Shown: positions 17,148 through 22,308 of the stretch, piece after piece
Position numbering within the stretch: position 1 is the stretch's first letter
Layout of the letters: the number at the start of each line of letters is the position of its first letter
IMG/VR virus record: IMGVR_UViG_3300043410_000112
Coordinates: 1-28,359 of that record
Origin: a virus
Length of the DNA: 28,359 nt
Direction: 5' to 3' (one strand)
Made by a program: the position numbers and the translations under genes
The notes under the pieces: generated by a model
Databases searched by the model: none
The model's input: only the letters and a program-made list of their open reading frames with translations
Told to the model about the DNA's origin: nothing

Positions 17148-17902
17148 TGGCATCAGTTCTACTATCACCAGTTGGCGTAGGTCAACAATATTTTGATAAC
17201 AATGGATTACCCCTAGCTGGTGGTTTAATCTATACCTATCAAGCTGGCACAAGCACTCCATTAGCTACTTATACAGACAATGGTGGAACTATTGCTAATG
17301 CTAATCCTATTGTATTAGACAGCGCAGGCCGTGTTCCTTACGAAATTTGGATGTTTACAGGATATAGCTATAAGTTTGTTATTCAAACTGCTGCTGGCGC
17401 ATCTATTCAGACATTAGATAACCTATACCCTATTTTGCAAAATGCCCCTGCAAGCGCACCAGCAGTTCCTAGTGGCGGTATTATTTTATGGTCAGGTTCT
17501 ACAGGTTCAGTTCCTAGTGGTTGGTATCTTTGCGATGGAACAAACGGCACGCCAGACCTACGCAACTCATTTATTGTAGGCGCAGGCAATACTTATGCAG
17601 TAGGAGCAACAGGCGGAACAGCAGATGCTATTGTTGTAAGTCATACTCATACAGCTACATCTACATCAGTTGTAACAGACCCTGGACATCATCATATGTC
17701 GCAAGGCAACGCTGCGCCAAATGGCGGTGGTGCTGGTGCGGTATATTCTTCAGGATCAGGAAATCAACCTGGCTATGCAACAACAGATGCAACAACAGGA
17801 ATTACTGTAGCTACAACAACTACTAATGCTTCTGCTGGTGTAAGCGGAACAGGTCAAAACTTGCCACCTTATTATGCTCTTGCATACATTATGAAAGCAT
17901 AA
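17147..17902 (+). CDS. Tail fibre / tip protein: P22-tailspike-like N-terminus plus collar domain
   Basis: Residues 1-95 of this 251-residue product resemble the head-binding domain of P22-type tailspikes: QQYFDNNGLPLAGGLIYTYQ, TPLATYTDNGG, PIVLDSAGRVPYEIW. This part would attach to the tail machine. Residues about 107-147 are a phage tail-collar domain (SGSTGSVPSGWYLCDG and PDLRNSFIVGAG). The C-terminus contains HTH at 166-168 and HHH at 181-183, followed by a Gly/Thr-rich stretch and PPYYALAYIMKA. In T4 gp12-like tips such His pairs bind metal ions. No sugar-cutting beta-helix is present, so it is a receptor binder rather than an enzyme. It is a second host-contact protein besides the fibres at 4801 and 7110. 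Confidence 0.85.
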   Translation: MASVLLSPVGVGQQYFDNNGLPLAGGLIYTYQAGTSTPLATYTDNGGTIANANPIVLDSAGRVPYEIWMFTGYSYKFVIQTAAGASIQTLDNLYPILQNAPASAPAVPSGGIILWSGSTGSVPSGWYLCDGTNGTPDLRNSFIVGAGNTYAVGATGGTADAIVVSHTHTATSTSVVTDPGHHHMSQGNAAPNGGGAGAVYSSGSGNQPGYATTDATTGITVATTTTNASAGVSGTGQNLPPYYALAYIMKA

Positions 17903-17904
17903 TC

Positions 17905-18111
17905 ATGGTAGAGATTGATCCAGTTAAGGTGGGGGTCATGTGGCAAAAAGTAGAAGCTATGGAAAAAGAAGTGTCTGAATTGCGTGATGATGTAAAACAA
18001 CTCTTGGAATTAGCCAATAAATCCAAAGGTGGCCTTTGGGCTGGCATGATGGTAATTTCTGCTGTTTCTAGTTTTGTTGGTTTTTTAATACATTATTTGA
18101 CAGCAAAATGA
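17905..18111 (+). CDS. Small coiled-coil membrane protein, lysis module (holin-associated candidate)
   Basis: The 68-residue product has a charged coiled coil (residues about 8-40, MWQKVEAMEKEVSELRDDV) and one C-terminal transmembrane (TM) helix (about 44-65, GLWAGMMVISAVSSFVGFLI). This shape resembles XhlA-like phage proteins that help holins. It starts 2 nt after the previous stop without a clear SD, so it depends on coupling. Holin, holin partner or another membrane role cannot be separated by sequence. Confidence 0.7.
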   Translation: MVEIDPVKVGVMWQKVEAMEKEVSELRDDVKQLLELANKSKGGLWAGMMVISAVSSFVGFLIHYLTAK

Positions 18112-18114
18112 CCT

Positions 18115-18564
18115 ATGATCGACCCATTCTCACAAGGGGTAAAATCTCTTAGTGAAGGTTTAGATGCTACTAGAGAAGCTACAAAAAGCCTTACAAAAAG
18201 CGTAGAGAGCATCCAGCAAGATGGATTAGAAATAGCTCAAAGAAAAGCTAGAGAAAGACATAAAGCTTATCGTGAAGCAGAGTTAAAAAAGCAAAATGCT
18301 TTAATTAGAGCATTAGAAGATTGGAAGCAAAAGAAGCAAATTAGCGATAAAGAAGCACAGCTAAAAATAGATTTTGTAAAGAAGTATGGCGCAAAAGAGT
18401 GGGAAGCCGTCTTGAAAATAAAGCTAGACATTGAAAATCTTGAGCGCAAAGAAAACGAGGCATTTCAACACGATGCTAGAGAAATACAGCGTGTAAAATT
18501 GTATTGTTGGATAGCAGCATTAATAGTAACTTTATGGCTTAAATTTGTATTAGGAGTAATTTGA
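18115..18564 (+). CDS. Coiled-coil protein with a C-terminal membrane anchor
   Basis: The 149-residue product is almost entirely charged helix rich in Lys, Glu, Ala and Arg (residues about 5-125). It ends with one hydrophobic helix (about 129-148, YCWIAALIVTLWLKFVLGVI). A C-terminal anchor leaves the coiled coil in the cytoplasm. It sits between two candidate holin-type genes, 3 nt after one and overlapping the next by 1 nt (TGATG). Function is unknown; a regulator of the membrane step of lysis is possible from position. Confidence 0.65.
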   Translation: MIDPFSQGVKSLSEGLDATREATKSLTKSVESIQQDGLEIAQRKARERHKAYREAELKKQNALIRALEDWKQKKQISDKEAQLKIDFVKKYGAKEWEAVLKIKLDIENLERKENEAFQHDAREIQRVKLYCWIAALIVTLWLKFVLGVI

Positions 18565-18800
18565 TGGGCGATATATTTACACATTTACTTACAGGTAAAG
18601 ATAATCAGACACATGACATTGCAAAATGGGCATGGATGTTAGGCTTTATTTTAGTAGGCGCATCTGCGATCTATTTAATCTATTCAGGAAAAGAAATTAG
18701 CTTAACTGAGCTTGCTGGTGCTTTAGGCATCGTATCAGGTTCAGGCGCAGCATCAGTAGCTGGCAAACACATGGCAGGGGCAGAGCCTGATCCACAATGA
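18564..18800 (+). CDS. Candidate holin-like small membrane protein
   Basis: The 78-residue product has one clear TM helix at about 22-42 (WAWMLGFILVGASAIYLIYSG). A weaker hydrophobic, Gly/Ala-rich segment follows at about 50-68. Location just before Rz and the endolysin makes it the best holin candidate of the three small membrane proteins. I place the start at the ATG at 18564, with TAGGAG at a good distance, rather than at the TTG three bases earlier. The stop overlaps the Rz start in ATGA. Holins have no diagnostic motif, so this is positional. Confidence 0.62.
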   Translation: MGDIFTHLLTGKDNQTHDIAKWAWMLGFILVGASAIYLIYSGKEISLTELAGALGIVSGSGAASVAGKHMAGAEPDPQ

Positions 18801-19225
18801 AATTTTTACTTAATCTAATAGGCGGTCTAGGTGGACAAGCTTACTTATATATGGCTTTGGTTTTTGGTGGTTTTAGTGCTGGTTTTTATATTGAGCATTT
18901 ACGATTTGCTGAGTATAAAGCTGACGTTGTGGCAGCAGGAGAAAAACAAATTGCAGAAAACAAAGTCAAGGCAGAAGAACAGGAGATAATTAATGAAAAT
19001 GTTGCCAAAACTTATCAAGATAATATCAATAACATCCATACTTTTTATAACAGGATGCTCGACACCAGTAGCGGTGCAATGTCCCCCAATGGCACAGCCA
19101 CCATCACAATTAATGGTGAAACCCATAACTTATTATCTGTTGCCGAGCAATGCGCCCAAACAACCCAACAATTAGTGTCTTTACAAGACTGGATTAACCA
19201 ACAGGTAGGATTAGATGCAAAATAA
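18797..19225 (+). CDS. Rz: Rz-like inner-membrane spanin
   Basis: The 142-residue product has an N-terminal TM helix (about 14-31, AYLYMALVFGGFSAGFYI) and a periplasmic coiled coil (about 38-78). The C-terminal helical end contains AEQCAQTTQQLVSLQDWI, usual for Rz proteins. A lipoprotein gene with the features of Rz1 is embedded in the +1 frame, the classical Rz/Rz1 arrangement. Spanins join inner and outer membranes and disrupt the outer membrane in the last step of lysis. Translation starts at an ATGA overlap with the holin-like gene, and the end overlaps the endolysin by 11 nt. Confidence 0.85.
   Translation: MKFLLNLIGGLGGQAYLYMALVFGGFSAGFYIEHLRFAEYKADVVAAGEKQIAENKVKAEEQEIINENVAKTYQDNINNIHTFYNRMLDTSSGAMSPNGTATITINGETHNLLSVAEQCAQTTQQLVSLQDWINQQVGLDAK
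18993..19175 (+). CDS. Rz1: Rz1-like outer-membrane spanin lipoprotein, embedded in Rz
   Basis: The 60-residue product lies entirely inside Rz in the +1 frame. It has a basic start (KMLPKLIK), a hydrophobic signal segment and a lipobox ending at Cys22 (ILFITGC). The mature part is 39 residues and proline-rich (CPPMAQPPSQ, SNAPKQPNN), typical of Rz1. AGGAGA, 7 nt before the ATG, is one of the best SDs in the lysis module. Lipid attached to Cys22 would anchor it to the outer membrane, where it pairs with Rz. Confidence 0.88.
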   Translation: MKMLPKLIKIISITSILFITGCSTPVAVQCPPMAQPPSQLMVKPITYYLLPSNAPKQPNN

Positions 19226-19736
19226 CTTTAAAAAATGCCTTGAGCTTGTATTGAAGTCAGAAGGTGGTTGGGTAAACAACCCTAAAGACCCTGGTGGCGA
19301 AACTAATCTTGGAGTGACTAAAAAAGTCTGGGAAGAATGGGTCGGGCATGAAATTAAGACTATGCAAGGTTTGACACCTGAAGATGTAGCCCCCATGTAT
19401 CAAGCTAAATATTGGATGTCTTGCTATGCAAACCAACTGCCCGTAGGAATTGATTATATGGCGTTTGACATGGCTGTAAACGGTGGGCCAGGGCGTAGTG
19501 TCAAATTATTGCAAGAGTGCCTTGGTTGCGTTCCTGACGGCACTATAGGCCCACGAACAATGCAATTAATTGATCAAAAAAAGCCAGAAGATATTGTAGA
19601 AGCATTTAGTCAGCGTAAAATTGACTTTTATAAGTCATTAGCGACTTTTGCGACATTTGGCAAAGGCTGGCTAAAACGAGTAGAAGATGTTAAACAAAAC
19701 GCATTAAAAATGATTGGAGAATCAAATGGCAACTAA
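19215..19736 (+). CDS. Endolysin, GH108 (TtsA-like) with C-terminal peptidoglycan-binding domain
   Basis: The 173-residue product shows the GH108 signature at its start: LKSEGGWVNNPKDPGG, with Glu16 as the expected catalytic acid, then ETNLGVTKKVWEEWVG. Residues about 90-165 fit the PG_binding_3 domain (NGGPGRSVKLLQECLG, DGTIGPRTMQLI, KIDFYKSLATF, GWLKRVEDV). It cuts the glycan chain of peptidoglycan. There is no signal peptide, so it should need a holin to reach the wall. Length is normal for the family. It overlaps Rz by 11 nt and the next gene by 11 nt. Confidence 0.93.
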   Translation: MQNNFKKCLELVLKSEGGWVNNPKDPGGETNLGVTKKVWEEWVGHEIKTMQGLTPEDVAPMYQAKYWMSCYANQLPVGIDYMAFDMAVNGGPGRSVKLLQECLGCVPDGTIGPRTMQLIDQKKPEDIVEAFSQRKIDFYKSLATFATFGKGWLKRVEDVKQNALKMIGESNGN

Positions 19737-19935
19737 TTTTAAAATTACTGGCAAAACATACGAAAGCCCAAAAGGTCATTACGTTAAAGAATCGCCACAT
19801 CGTATTGAAAAAGAAGTAGAGCGTTTAGAACGTAAGCTTGATAAACACATTGCTTTGCCTATGGAGAAAGCTCACCACGCAGAACATGGCTCAAGCCAAA
19901 AAGAAGCTCCATTGCCAAATATGAGAAAATACTAA
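19726..19935 (+). CDS. Small basic hypothetical protein at the end of the late operon
   Basis: I take the ATG at 19726, which has GGAG 6 nt upstream, rather than a TTG at 19714. The 69-residue product is rich in Lys, His and Glu with a charged helix (HRIEKEVERLERKLDKHI) and a disordered His/Pro end. It overlaps the endolysin by 11 nt. Its stop overlaps the stop of the minus-strand 19932 gene, and no terminator is visible at this convergent point. Function is unknown. Confidence 0.6.
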   Translation: MATNFKITGKTYESPKGHYVKESPHRIEKEVERLERKLDKHIALPMEKAHHAEHGSSQKEAPLPNMRKY

Positions 19936-20360
19936 AAAATCTGAGTTAAATCAGCAATTTTGAACATTTGGATGGGGCAATCGTAAAACATTTCCCCTTT
20001 AGTAACATATTTGTTATGGACTTCAATCAATGGGCAATTTGCTATCAAGTCTGCTTTCACCCAATAAGCACGAGATAAGTCCTGAGTTAAGGCAAAAAAT
20101 AGAGTCGGCAGACCTTCCTGAAATAGCTTGTCTTTGCGTTGCCCTACGTGGATGGTTCGATGTCGATCAAAACCTTCTTGACGAACTTCTACCTCAAGCA
20201 AGCCAACTGGAGAACCTGATCGAAAACAGACTAGGTCAACTCCATACTTATTAGGGTTGTCTTTTACTTCTAAACCCCATTTCATTTTGACCCAGTCGCT
20301 TACTGCTTTGCGAGCTGGGCCATCATATACATCGTGTAAATATTTGCTAAAAGGTTTCAC
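19932..20360 (-). CDS. Possible nuclease-like protein (PD-(D/E)XK-type core, ExE variant)
   Basis: The 142-residue product starts at a GTG that overlaps the upstream stop in GTGA. Residues 38-60 (NKYGVDLV, then GLLEVEVRQE) place Asp42 before a strand with Glu56-Val-Glu58. That is the spacing of a PD-(D/E)XK nuclease core in which the usual Lys is Glu, as in BamHI. His65 (FDRHRTIHVGQRKD) and a later strand (PTLFFALTQDLSRAYWV) also fit an alpha-beta nuclease fold. This is my reading of motifs only. It is the last gene of the minus-strand accessory chain and meets the late operon head-on. Confidence 0.6.
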   Translation of the reverse strand: MKPFSKYLHDVYDGPARKAVSDWVKMKWGLEVKDNPNKYGVDLVCFRSGSPVGLLEVEVRQEGFDRHRTIHVGQRKDKLFQEGLPTLFFALTQDLSRAYWVKADLIANCPLIEVHNKYVTKGEMFYDCPIQMFKIADLTQIF

Positions 20361-20572
20361 GCTTTAAGAATAATTACTAATAAAACAAAACACAGCAAAA
20401 CAATATAAGCTACATTGCACCAGTATTCAAAACGTAATTTTGCAGGATCACCAATAAGCCATTTCTGTATCTCAAGCATATCAGGGTCTTGTTCTACATA
20501 CTTAGGTTTTAATGGGTTTTCATCATATCGAGAGCCAATTAATACTTTGCCATTGTTTAAAAAATCAATCAT
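20357..20572 (-). CDS. Small single-span membrane protein
   Basis: The 71-residue product has a polar, charged first half and one C-terminal TM helix (about 50-70, CNVAYIVLLCFVLLVIILKA). Its start overlaps the 20569 gene stop in ATGA and its stop overlaps the next start in GTGA. Function is unknown; no lipobox or signal cleavage site is seen. Confidence 0.6.
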   Translation of the reverse strand: MIDFLNNGKVLIGSRYDENPLKPKYVEQDPDMLEIQKWLIGDPAKLRFEYWCNVAYIVLLCFVLLVIILKA

Positions 20573-20880
20573 TTCTCTTGTGCCTTTCTTAGTATTGCTT
20601 TAGCAAAAATATTCACAATTTCAAATTCCAAAGCACCATTTACATGACTTTCTTTCCAAATTTGTTTTATTTCCTCATCTGTTAGTGTCTTTGCTTTTAA
20701 CGCCTCAATTTGCGCTTGTTGTTCTTTAATTAGACTATTACTCCAAATTCTTAACTCAGCTTTCAACGCCTCAATTTCAGCTTGTTTCTGACGTAGCATG
20801 GTAGCTGCTTCTTCAAATAAACTATCATTTTCTGTATGCCAAAACAATTTTAAATTATCAGCTAGTTCATTTGCGTTCAT
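20569..20880 (-). CDS. Coiled-coil hypothetical protein with an LTDEEI phage tail module
   Basis: The 103-residue product begins NANELADNLKLFWHTENDSLF and has a central coiled coil with two IEALKA units. Its C-terminal module contains KTLTDEEI and ends AILRKAQEK. That ending is shared almost exactly with the upstream 20877 gene, and the DNA copies are 34/35 and 28/28 identical. The LTDEEI module is common in small phage accessory proteins of unknown role. It is joined to both neighbours by ATGA overlaps. Confidence 0.65.
   Translation of the reverse strand: MNANELADNLKLFWHTENDSLFEEAATMLRQKQAEIEALKAELRIWSNSLIKEQQAQIEALKAKTLTDEEIKQIWKESHVNGALEFEIVNIFAKAILRKAQEK
20570..20604. repeat. 35-bp repeat, copy 1 (gene-junction repeat)
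   Basis: This copy spans the AILRKAQEK codons of the 20569 gene and the start codon of the following gene. It differs at one base from copy 2 at 20878-20912. Confidence 0.9.
20668..20695. repeat. 28-bp repeat, copy 1 (LTDEEI-coding)
   Basis: Identical to 20991-21018. It encodes AKTLTDEEI in the 20569 gene. Confidence 0.9.
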
Positions 20881-21137
20881 TTCTCTTGTGCCTTTCTTAG
20901 TATTGCTCTAGCCCTTTCAAATCCATCTGCTAATCCTTCAACATAAGATGAACCATAGCCTTGCATAATTGCATATTCAATTTCTTTATCTATTTCCTCA
21001 TCTGTTAGTGTCTTTGCTGGATGGGTGTAGAGTGGAACTGTGTATTTACCTTCAACTCTGTCATGTTCTTCAGGGTGAATAGCATCCCAAAAATCACCAT
21101 CTACAAACATAGCCCATGCTACTGGTTTATTATTCAC
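20877..21137 (-). CDS. Hypothetical phage protein with an N-terminal PVAW / YTHP region and the LTDEEI module
   Basis: The 86-residue product starts at a GTG (GTGA overlap with the upstream stop). It opens NNKPVAWAMFVDGDFWDAI and reaches VPLYTHPAKTLTDEEI. I recognise this PVAW-to-LYTHP layout from many small phage proteins without known function. The last part, ERARAILRKAQEK, is nearly the same as the end of the 20569 gene product, so the two share a duplicated C-terminal module. It is probably a non-essential accessory protein. Confidence 0.65.
   Translation of the reverse strand: MNNKPVAWAMFVDGDFWDAIHPEEHDRVEGKYTVPLYTHPAKTLTDEEIDKEIEYAIMQGYGSSYVEGLADGFERARAILRKAQEK
20878..20912. repeat. 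35-bp repeat, copy 2
   Basis: Partner of 20570-20604, with one mismatch. It includes the stop of the 20877 gene and the start of the 20569 gene. Confidence 0.9.
20991..21018. repeat. 28-bp repeat, copy 2
   Basis: Identical to 20668-20695. It encodes AKTLTDEEI in the 20877 gene. Confidence 0.9.
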
Positions 21138-21352
21138 TTTTTACTCTTTTTCTCAACGTGCATAGCTAATAAAGCTTCTATTCTGCGTTGTAAACGATCA
21201 TATAAGTTTTCGCAAACATCGTGACAAAGCCATAATGTGCCACTTTCAGGATCGCTAGGTATTTTTTCTGCAACAAGCTCTAATACATTGCCTAAACAAG
21301 AAATTTGATTAGAAATATTTTCTAATTCGTTTGCTTCATCCCATAAGCTCAT
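21134..21352 (-). CDS. Small helical hypothetical protein
   Basis: The ATG at 21352 is chosen because it overlaps the upstream stop in ATGA and has GAGGGA upstream; a start nine codons earlier has neither advantage. The 72-residue product is acidic and helical (SLWDEANELENISNQI), with a Cys/Trp segment (LWLCHDVCENLYDRL) and a basic end (EKKSKK). No family is recognised. Confidence 0.6.
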   Translation of the reverse strand: MSLWDEANELENISNQISCLGNVLELVAEKIPSDPESGTLWLCHDVCENLYDRLQRRIEALLAMHVEKKSKK

Positions 21353-21597
21353 TTTTGATCCCTCGCTGATGTTGACCATAACTGCTCTGTTGTTTCTGCT
21401 GCGCCCATTCTGACAAGTTCTTCTTTGTAAAAAGAACGTCTTTCGTAGATCGCTTTAATTCGACCTGTTTCTACTCGTTTACTTGGCCCTACATATAAAC
21501 CTGGTATTTCGTAGTGAGGAATATACATAATATTGCCCAGCTTATAGCATTTGTAATTCTTTGTTTCAGGAATTGCGTATTCAGTATCCATAACCAT
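21349..21597 (-). CDS. Hypothetical protein rich in Tyr and Lys
   Basis: The 82-residue product has a GGAAGGA SD 7 nt before its ATG. It contains a Tyr-rich beta region (YKCYKLGNIMYIPHYEIPGLYVGP) seen here only in part, and a basic helix (RVETGRIKAIYERRSF). It overlaps the upstream gene by 17 nt and the downstream start by 4 nt. There is no recognised domain and no membrane segment. Confidence 0.6.
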   Translation of the reverse strand: MVMDTEYAIPETKNYKCYKLGNIMYIPHYEIPGLYVGPSKRVETGRIKAIYERRSFYKEELVRMGAAETTEQLWSTSARDQK

Positions 21598-21799
21598 AAT
21601 TTAATCCTTCCTTTGCGTTGTATTCATATCCAAAAGCGTAAAACAATGGTGAATTAGCCATCATTACGATTTTGCGTTTTGCTTCTAAAGAGCTGCCCCT
21701 ACGTTTTAATAACAAAGCTAAACAAGTTCTGTTTTTAAAAAATTGTTTGTTTGAATTTGATCCCATTAATTCTATTTTGAAAGCAGATTTGTCTATCAT
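21581..21799 (-). CDS. Small basic hypothetical protein
   Basis: I take the ATG at 21799, which overlaps the stop of the 26-residue membrane peptide gene (TAATG) and has GGGGA upstream, rather than a start 20 codons earlier. The 72-residue product is basic in the middle (FKNRTCLALLLKRRGSSLEAKRK) and ends with Tyr/Gly (LNYGYGY). Function is unknown. Confidence 0.55.
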   Translation of the reverse strand: MIDKSAFKIELMGSNSNKQFFKNRTCLALLLKRRGSSLEAKRKIVMMANSPLFYAFGYEYNAKEGLNYGYGY

Positions 21800-21879
21800 T
21801 AGAATCCCCATGCAAACATTAAGCCAAGTAATACACCTAGTAGTATTACGCCAATCCAATCAAGTAATGTAGTTTTCAT
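21799..21879 (-). CDS. 26-residue membrane peptide
   Basis: A short open frame, AAACTACATTACTTGATTGG after the ATG, encodes MKTTLLDWIGVILLGVLL and then GLMFAWGF. This is a single hydrophobic helix. AGGGGAA precedes the ATG at a good distance, and the stop overlaps the next start in TAATG. The good SD and the coupling argue that it is translated. Tiny membrane peptides of this type are frequent in phage accessory regions; the role is unknown. Confidence 0.6.
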   Translation of the reverse strand: MKTTLLDWIGVILLGVLLGLMFAWGF

Positions 21880-21893
21880 AAATTCCCCTAAAT

Positions 21894-21969
21894 AAAAAAG
21901 ACAGGTCAAGGTCTTTTTGTATAACAGTCGCTTCGTATAGCCGTTGCCGAATAGTGTCAATGACCTGTC
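21894..21969 (-). ncRNA. Structured RNA element or long-loop terminator (element A)
   Basis: On the minus strand, GACAGGTCA (21969-21961) pairs perfectly with TGACCTGTC (21908-21900). This is a 9-bp stem around a 52-nt interior. Six T residues follow at once (21899-21894). The stem plus T-run looks like an intrinsic terminator, but the large interior suggests a folded RNA domain. It lies between the 43-residue gene and the accessory chain, so it may be an attenuator or a small RNA. It does not fold as a tRNA. Confidence 0.5.
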
Positions 21970-21977
21970 GTAAAAGT

Positions 21978-22109
21978 TTAAATTATGTTTGATTTGAACA
22001 AATCAATCATTCGCATAATTTCTTCAAAAGACAACTGTGGACAAATTTCTTTGATTTTGTTGTAGTTTTCTTCTGAAATTACATAACCAGCTTTAGTTTG
22101 ATATTCCAT
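21978..22109 (-). CDS. 43-residue helical hypothetical protein
   Basis: The frame is led by AAGGAGC and encodes MEYQTKAGYVISEENYNKIK to DLFKSNII. It is charged, mostly helical and without Cys-rich or membrane parts. It stands alone between control region 22110-22308 and element A, so it may have its own promoter. Small size plus a clear SD and leader hairpin make it a credible gene; a regulatory peptide is possible but unproven. Confidence 0.65.
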   Translation of the reverse strand: MEYQTKAGYVISEENYNKIKEICPQLSFEEIMRMIDLFKSNII

Positions 22110-22127
22110 TTGTAGCTCCTTTTAAAT

Positions 22128-22146
22128 TTACTCCCCCGTGGAGTAA
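22128..22146 (-). promoter_or_regulatory. Leader hairpin of the 43-residue gene
   Basis: TTACTCC and GGAGTAA form a perfect 7-bp inverted repeat with a 5-nt loop, close upstream of the SD of the 21978 gene. It may be an operator or a leader hairpin. Confidence 0.45.
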
Positions 22147-22164
22147 CTACAGTTTTTCATAGTT

Positions 22165-22192
22165 TTGATATAAAAAAGTTGATCTAGATCAA
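22165..22192 (-). promoter_or_regulatory. Candidate promoter with FNR-box-like palindrome
   Basis: TTGATCTAGATCAA at 22179-22192 is a perfect 14-bp palindrome and fits the FNR/ANR consensus TTGAT-N4-ATCAA. On the minus strand TTGATC and TATCAA (22170-22165) are 16 bp apart and could be a moderate promoter for the 43-residue gene. The palindrome would then sit over the -35. Binding by a host regulator is inference. Confidence 0.4.
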
Positions 22193-22246
22193 GAAAATGA
22201 AAAATAATTTGGATATTTTTAATTTGTTGTAAAAAAACAACAGGGT

Positions 22247-22300
22247 GGGGCTGACTCCTCACGGAAGGATGTAATGGTCGGGGGAAACCAAGCCAGCCCC
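22247..22300 (-). ncRNA. Structured RNA element (element C), candidate three-way junction
   Basis: On the minus strand GGGGCTGGCT pairs with AGTCAGCCCC, 10 bp including one G-U. The G-U becomes an A-C mismatch on the plus strand, so minus-strand RNA is favoured. Inside are two short arms: TGGT/ACCA with an 8-nt loop and TCCT/AGGA with a 6-nt loop. It begins 8 nt after the 22309 gene stop. A T-rich 6-bp hairpin (22225-22242) follows. It could be a 3'-end, attenuator or small-RNA element. Confidence 0.45.
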
Positions 22301-22308
22301 ATAAAATT

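Noticed and set aside
17521-17826. 101-codon frame rich in Cys and Tyr in the collar fibre
   Set aside because: It is a frame-shifted reading of Thr/Gly/Ala codons; the fibre frame has recognisable domains.
20030-20254. 74-codon plus-strand frame inside the 19932 gene
   Set aside because: It reads like protein, but the minus-strand frame is longer, has GTGA coupling, and continues the coupled minus-strand chain.
21900-21969. Possible tRNA gene in element A
   Set aside because: The length and 9-bp closing stem are tRNA-like, but no T-loop, anticodon arm or D-arm fits on either strand.
22225-22242. Simple intrinsic terminator TGTTGT-T6-ACAACA
   Set aside because: The stem is AT-rich and the Ts are in the loop, not after the stem, so it is not a convincing terminator by itself.
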